From Flavobacterium sp. SH_e (GTDB lineage: Bacteria; Bacteroidota; Bacteroidia; Flavobacteriales; Flavobacteriaceae): a stretch of 64,000 nucleotides of DNA. The notes beneath the pieces were generated by a model. The model had not been told where the DNA came from. It was given only the letters and a program-made list of their open reading frames with translations, and did not search any database. The DNA lies in the NCBI RefSeq assembly GCF_025717045.1, contig NZ_JAOVZN010000006.1, forward strand, positions 1,334,424 through 1,398,423, in the 5' to 3' direction. Shown piece by piece: positions 60,982 to 64,000 of this stretch (within the stretch, counting starts at the first letter, position 1; every line of letters starts with the position of its first letter). The translations under genes were made by a program, and so were the position numbers.

Positions 60982-61099
60982 GAGAAGGATTTTTTAATGT
61001 TTTCCTTCTTATGCCAAAAGATGTTCCGAAAAATGAAGTTAAGGTGTAAAGTGTTGGAAATAAAAGAAATGTAGTTTTGTGCCAAAAATCAGGCATAAA
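60982..61099 (-). promoter_or_regulatory. Presumed kdp promoter region
   Basis: The terminator at 61100-61126 separates the regulator from the operon, so the kdp promoter should be here. On the minus strand TTGGCAC (61085-61079) resembles the -24 half of a sigma-54 promoter, as an NtrC-type activator would need, but the -12 half is poor (TACA for TTGC). The inverted repeat TGCC-N8-GGCA (61080-61095) could be an activator site. Confidence 0.35.
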
Positions 61100-61126
61100 A
61101 AAAGCCTATCAAAATGATAAGCTTTT
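61100..61126 (-). terminator. Terminator after the NtrC-type regulator gene
   Basis: On the minus strand AAAAGCTTATCA pairs with TGATAGGCTTTT (G-U pair) around three bases, followed by a T run. Confidence 0.8.
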
Positions 61127-61151
61127 ATTGAAATGATAAGATTGTTACGTT

Positions 61152-61178
61152 CCTGCAAGGTTTCCAAAACCTTGTAGG
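61152..61178. repeat. 27-bp palindrome, copy 3 (CCTGCAAGGTTTCC type)
   Basis: CCTGCAAGGTTT and AAACCTTGTAGG pair around CCA; nearly identical to copy 1 at 55389. Confidence 0.8.
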
Positions 61179-61220
61179 TATTCTATTTAAAGTATTAATT
61201 CAAATTATTTATAATCTAAA

Positions 61221-61247
61221 CCTACAAGGTTTTTAAAAACTTGAAGG
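61221..61247. repeat. 27-bp palindrome, copy 4, next to the regulator stop codon
   Basis: CCTACAAGGTTTTT pairs with AAAAACTTGAAGG with two imperfect positions. It ends one base before the stop codon of the NtrC-type gene. Confidence 0.7.
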
Positions 61248-61248
61248 A

Positions 61249-62595
61249 TTACGGCTGGATATTATATTCTTCCAATTTTCTATACAAAGTTGCAATGCCA
61301 ATTTCTAATAATCTTGCCGTTTCAGCCTTATTTCCTTTCGTATAATTTAAAACCTTTTGAATATGGAGTTTTTCAACACTCTGCATAGAGAAAGCCGACA
61401 TTGGTTTCGAATTATTTTCCGATTGATGCTGCATTTCGTAAGGCAAAACATCTGAAGTTAAAATATCGCCACTGCTCAAAATAACAGATCTTTCGATAAC
61501 GTTTTTTAGTTCACGAATATTTCCCGGCCAGGAATAATTTTCTAATTTCTGCAGAAAATCATCCCCAATCTGTAAGGATTTTTTATTTGTTTTTTCTGAA
61601 AATTGCTTTACATAATAATTAGCCAAAAGCGGAATATCTTTAATTCTTTCTCGCAAAGAAGGCAATTTGATTTCGAAAATATTCAAACGGAAATATAAAT
61701 CAGAACGGAAACGATGTTCGTCGCTTTCTGTTTTTAAATCACGATTTGTAGCAGCAATTAATCTGAAATTTGATTTTTTTGGAGTTGTGTCACCTACGGG
61801 AATATATTCACTGGTTTCTAAAACACGCAATAATTTCGCCTGAAGATCGATTGGCATTTCACCAATTTCATCCAGAAACAAAGTTCCTCCGTTTGCTTCT
61901 TCAATAAAACCTTTTTTATCTTTTACGGCTCCTGTAAAAGCACCTTGTTTATGACCAAAAAGTTCACTTTCTAAAATCTCTTTGGTGAAAGTGCTGCAGT
62001 TCAAAGCCACAAACGATTTTCCTGAACGATTGCTGTTTTCGTGAATTGCCTGAGCAAAAACTTCTTTTCCAGTTCCAGTTTCGCCTGTCAATAAAACGGT
62101 AGAATCCGTTTTTGCGACTTTTTGTGCGAGATCAATAACTTGTTCGATTCCTTTTGACTTTCCAATGATAGTCGAAAAAGAATATTTATCGTTAATTCGT
62201 TTTTCTAACTGTTGTACTTTTTTCTGCAATTGCACTTTTTCTACCGCTTTATAAAGAAGCGGAATAATTTTATCGTTATCGTCGCCTTTTACAATATAAT
62301 CAAAAGCACCATTTTTCATGGCCTTAACGCCATCCGCAATATTTCCAAAAGCAGTCAGAAGAATTATTTCTGTTAAAGGGAAACTGTTTTTTATGTTTTG
62401 AAGAAAATCGACCCCGTTTCCGTCAGGAAGTTTGACATCACACAAAACAACATCAATTTCGGTTTGTTCCAGTTTTTTGAAACCCGATTTTAGATCTTTG
62501 GCTTCAAATACTTCAAATCCTTCCGATTTTATAATTCTTGCCAAAAGACTTCTCAGCTTTTCTTCGTCGTCTATAATTAAAATTTTGTGTGTCAT
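61249..62595 (-). CDS. NtrC-family sigma-54-dependent response regulator of the Kdp locus, 448 aa
   Basis: Receiver domain with D9, D10 and phospho-acceptor D53 (CDVKLPDGNG), an AAA+ domain with Walker A GETGTGKEVFAQA, the sigma-54 contact GAFTGA and Walker B GGTLFLDEIGEMP, then a Fis-type HTH at the end (GNKAETARLLEIGIATLYRK). It activates RNA polymerase with sigma-54. Standard kdp loci use KdpE, an OmpR-type regulator; none is here, so this protein probably takes its place. Confidence 0.93.
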   Translation of the reverse strand: MTHKILIIDDEEKLRSLLARIIKSEGFEVFEAKDLKSGFKKLEQTEIDVVLCDVKLPDGNGVDFLQNIKNSFPLTEIILLTAFGNIADGVKAMKNGAFDYIVKGDDNDKIIPLLYKAVEKVQLQKKVQQLEKRINDKYSFSTIIGKSKGIEQVIDLAQKVAKTDSTVLLTGETGTGKEVFAQAIHENSNRSGKSFVALNCSTFTKEILESELFGHKQGAFTGAVKDKKGFIEEANGGTLFLDEIGEMPIDLQAKLLRVLETSEYIPVGDTTPKKSNFRLIAATNRDLKTESDEHRFRSDLYFRLNIFEIKLPSLRERIKDIPLLANYYVKQFSEKTNKKSLQIGDDFLQKLENYSWPGNIRELKNVIERSVILSSGDILTSDVLPYEMQHQSENNSKPMSAFSMQSVEKLHIQKVLNYTKGNKAETARLLEIGIATLYRKLEEYNIQP

Positions 62596-62633
62596 TTGCA
62601 GAGATGCTAAATCAAATTTTGGTATTTGATGTA

Positions 62634-62641
62634 CAAATTTA
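62634..62641 (-). promoter_or_regulatory. Candidate -7 box (TAAATTTG) of the NtrC-type gene
   Basis: On the minus strand TAAATTTG fits TAnnTTTG and lies 38 bases before the start codon at 62595. No TTG at the right distance is seen. Confidence 0.35.
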
Positions 62642-62760
62642 GCTTTAAAATTAGTTCTCTTTTTTTATTCGGAACAAATTATTTTTTAAGACATAATCAG
62701 ATTTAAAATATTTTTCAAAAAGAAATGTACTTTTAGATCGAAAAAGAACCACTAAAATTT

Positions 62761-63972
62761 ATGTCAAAACAAATTCATTTTATAATAGCTTTTGTAATCT
62801 TTGGAAGTTTTAATAGTTTTTCAAATGGAATTATTCAAAAAGATTCTTCAAAAACGAAAACTATTTCCTTTAAAATTAAACTGAAATCAGAAAACAAAGT
62901 CGAAATAAAAACGTCGCAATTAAAATTCAACAAACATTTTGCTTATAGTTTTACACTTGATGATGGATATCGTTCGGCATATTTAACTGCTTTTCCATTG
63001 TTAAATGGCGGAAAAATTAGTAATCCTGATAAAAACGAATGGAAAATTGATCAGGGCGGAGACGGAACCACTTCAAAAGGACTTTTTTATTCAGACGGAT
63101 TCGGGAATAAAATTCCATTTAAACTCGCTTTAGCAATCAATGGCGGATCTATTCGTGATTTACCAGAAAACCGTGGACATCTTTCATGGCCTGAAATTAA
63201 AGAAATGTACAATGCAGGCTGGGATATTTTGAATCATAGTTTTCATCATGCTACTAAACACGGAACGAATTATAAAACAGAAGTAACAGAAAATACAACA
63301 TCAATTAAACAAAATCTAGATTTTACAATGTCTCATTTTGTAGTTCCGGGTGGAGAAGGAGATGAGAAGTATTATTTGGAATATGAAAAAGAAGCTCTTA
63401 ATAATGGACATTTTTCTGTAGCGTCTTATTATGGTACTGGCCCAGTTTATAAAGTGAATTCGAAAGTAAATTTGGATAAAATGATTTCGGCCAGAACTTT
63501 TGTATTGAGTTCAAAAGATACTACCAGTTTTAAAACAATGGATCGTTATTTAAAAACGATAGATTCGATTGTAAAACAGTCAGAACCTGTTTGGTTTAAC
63601 GAATTTACCCACGGAACAGGAAATACAAATCTTTGGAATTTAAGTTTACGTTTTCCGGATTTCAAATATTATATGACAACGCTTGCCGATAAATATGGTA
63701 TAAAAGGAAACGATTCTATCTGGATGGCGCCGTGGCAGGAAGTTTACGAATATATTTGGTTAAGAGACAGAATTAAAATTGAATACAAACAAAACAAAAA
63801 AGAAGTAGAAGTAGCAATTATACTTCCAGAAATTCCGGAAACGTTTCGCCACAAAGACATTTCATTAAATATAGAAACTCCATCCAAATTTGAAATCGAA
63901 TCACCAAAAGATTTGAACATAAAAGATGATGGAAAAACAACTCATAAACAGATTTTGATTCAATTGAAATAA
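62761..63972 (+). CDS. Secreted polysaccharide deacetylase (CE4-like), 403 aa
   Basis: Signal peptide at about 1-22. The NodB-homology domain shows motif 1 SFTLDDG (metal and base Asp pair) and motif 2 NHSFHH (the H-x-x-x-H metal site). An insert of about 90 residues separates these motifs, longer than in simple chitin deacetylases. A C-terminal stretch after 340 looks like a beta domain. Likely removes acetyl groups from an extracellular polysaccharide; the substrate is open. Confidence 0.85.
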   Translation: MSKQIHFIIAFVIFGSFNSFSNGIIQKDSSKTKTISFKIKLKSENKVEIKTSQLKFNKHFAYSFTLDDGYRSAYLTAFPLLNGGKISNPDKNEWKIDQGGDGTTSKGLFYSDGFGNKIPFKLALAINGGSIRDLPENRGHLSWPEIKEMYNAGWDILNHSFHHATKHGTNYKTEVTENTTSIKQNLDFTMSHFVVPGGEGDEKYYLEYEKEALNNGHFSVASYYGTGPVYKVNSKVNLDKMISARTFVLSSKDTTSFKTMDRYLKTIDSIVKQSEPVWFNEFTHGTGNTNLWNLSLRFPDFKYYMTTLADKYGIKGNDSIWMAPWQEVYEYIWLRDRIKIEYKQNKKEVEVAIILPEIPETFRHKDISLNIETPSKFEIESPKDLNIKDDGKTTHKQILIQLK

Positions 63973-63979
63973 AAGTTTA

Positions 63980-64000
63980 GCCACAGATTTAAAGGATTAA
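63980..64000. repeat. Left end of a GCCACAGATT-type repeat, cut by the window
   Basis: TTAGCCACAGATTTAAAGGAT resembles the reverse complement of the AATCTGTGGC end at 54141-54150, so another member of this repeat family starts here. Confidence 0.5.

Noticed and set aside
61066..61085. Full sigma-54 promoter upstream of kdp
   Set aside because: The -24 part is good but TACA stands where TTGC is needed; only kept as a weak regulatory note.
49538..63999. CRISPR array or integron attC-like array made of the palindromic repeats
   Set aside because: Repeats belong to different families, have no regular spacers, and no cas or integrase gene is nearby.

Overview
The window comes from the main chromosome of a Flavobacterium, most likely close to F. 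johnsoniae. Support: AT-rich sequence; promoters of the Bacteroidetes type (TTTG or TTG, then TAnnTTTG about 18-23 bases later); almost no Shine-Dalgarno sequences except a very strong one on rpsU; and typical Bacteroidetes families (DUF2851, DUF3467, a two-parvulin periplasmic isomerase, BBP2-type porin). No rRNA, CRISPR array, prophage or transposase was seen.

Layout. 0-6.2 kb: end of a CBS-domain gene, small exonuclease, DUF2851, PspC, amino acid permease, helix-hairpin-helix protein, acyl-CoA dehydrogenase. 6.3-21.7 kb: the central translation/transcription block rpsU - xerC - hpf - tRNA-Thr/Tyr/Thr - tuf - tRNA-Trp - secE - nusG - rplKAJL - rpoB - rpoC - DUF3467. 22-35 kb: prfC, a lipoprotein alpha-amylase resembling Thermococcales amylases, a SurA-like isomerase, MoxR, two unrelated aconitases side by side (AcnB and AcnA type) and a LysM-NlpC/P60 hydrolase. 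35-42 kb: histidine kinase/response regulator pair, Tam-like methyltransferase, unknown small genes, a second permease, DUF1810.

42.3-49.5 kb is a DNA-damage tolerance cassette: an XRE/S24 self-cleaving repressor diverges from dinB - dnaE2 - DEDDh/GIY-YIG nuclease - alkB. After a PAP2 phosphatase and a ParE-type toxin-antitoxin pair, 51-62.6 kb is a complete but rearranged potassium (Kdp) locus, all on the minus strand: NtrC-type regulator, 93-aa unknown, 27-aa membrane peptide, kdpF, kdpA, kdpB, kdpC, porin, a KdpD reduced to its N-terminal half, and a separate HAMP/PAS histidine kinase. The window ends with a CE4-type polysaccharide deacetylase.

The most unusual signal is not a protein. 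Many gaps, and most gaps inside the Kdp operon, hold imperfect hairpins of several families. Several are built from degenerate units repeated at a strict 7- or 8-base period, and some run up to a stop codon. A 27-bp palindrome family, a 106-bp hairpin and two other dispersed repeats also cluster there. Other points of interest are the anti-SD-independent style genome with one strong SD on rpsU, an intrinsic-terminator-like hairpin at the start of the tRNA-tuf transcript, a possible small RNA after rpoC, and the second tiny membrane peptide next to kdpF.
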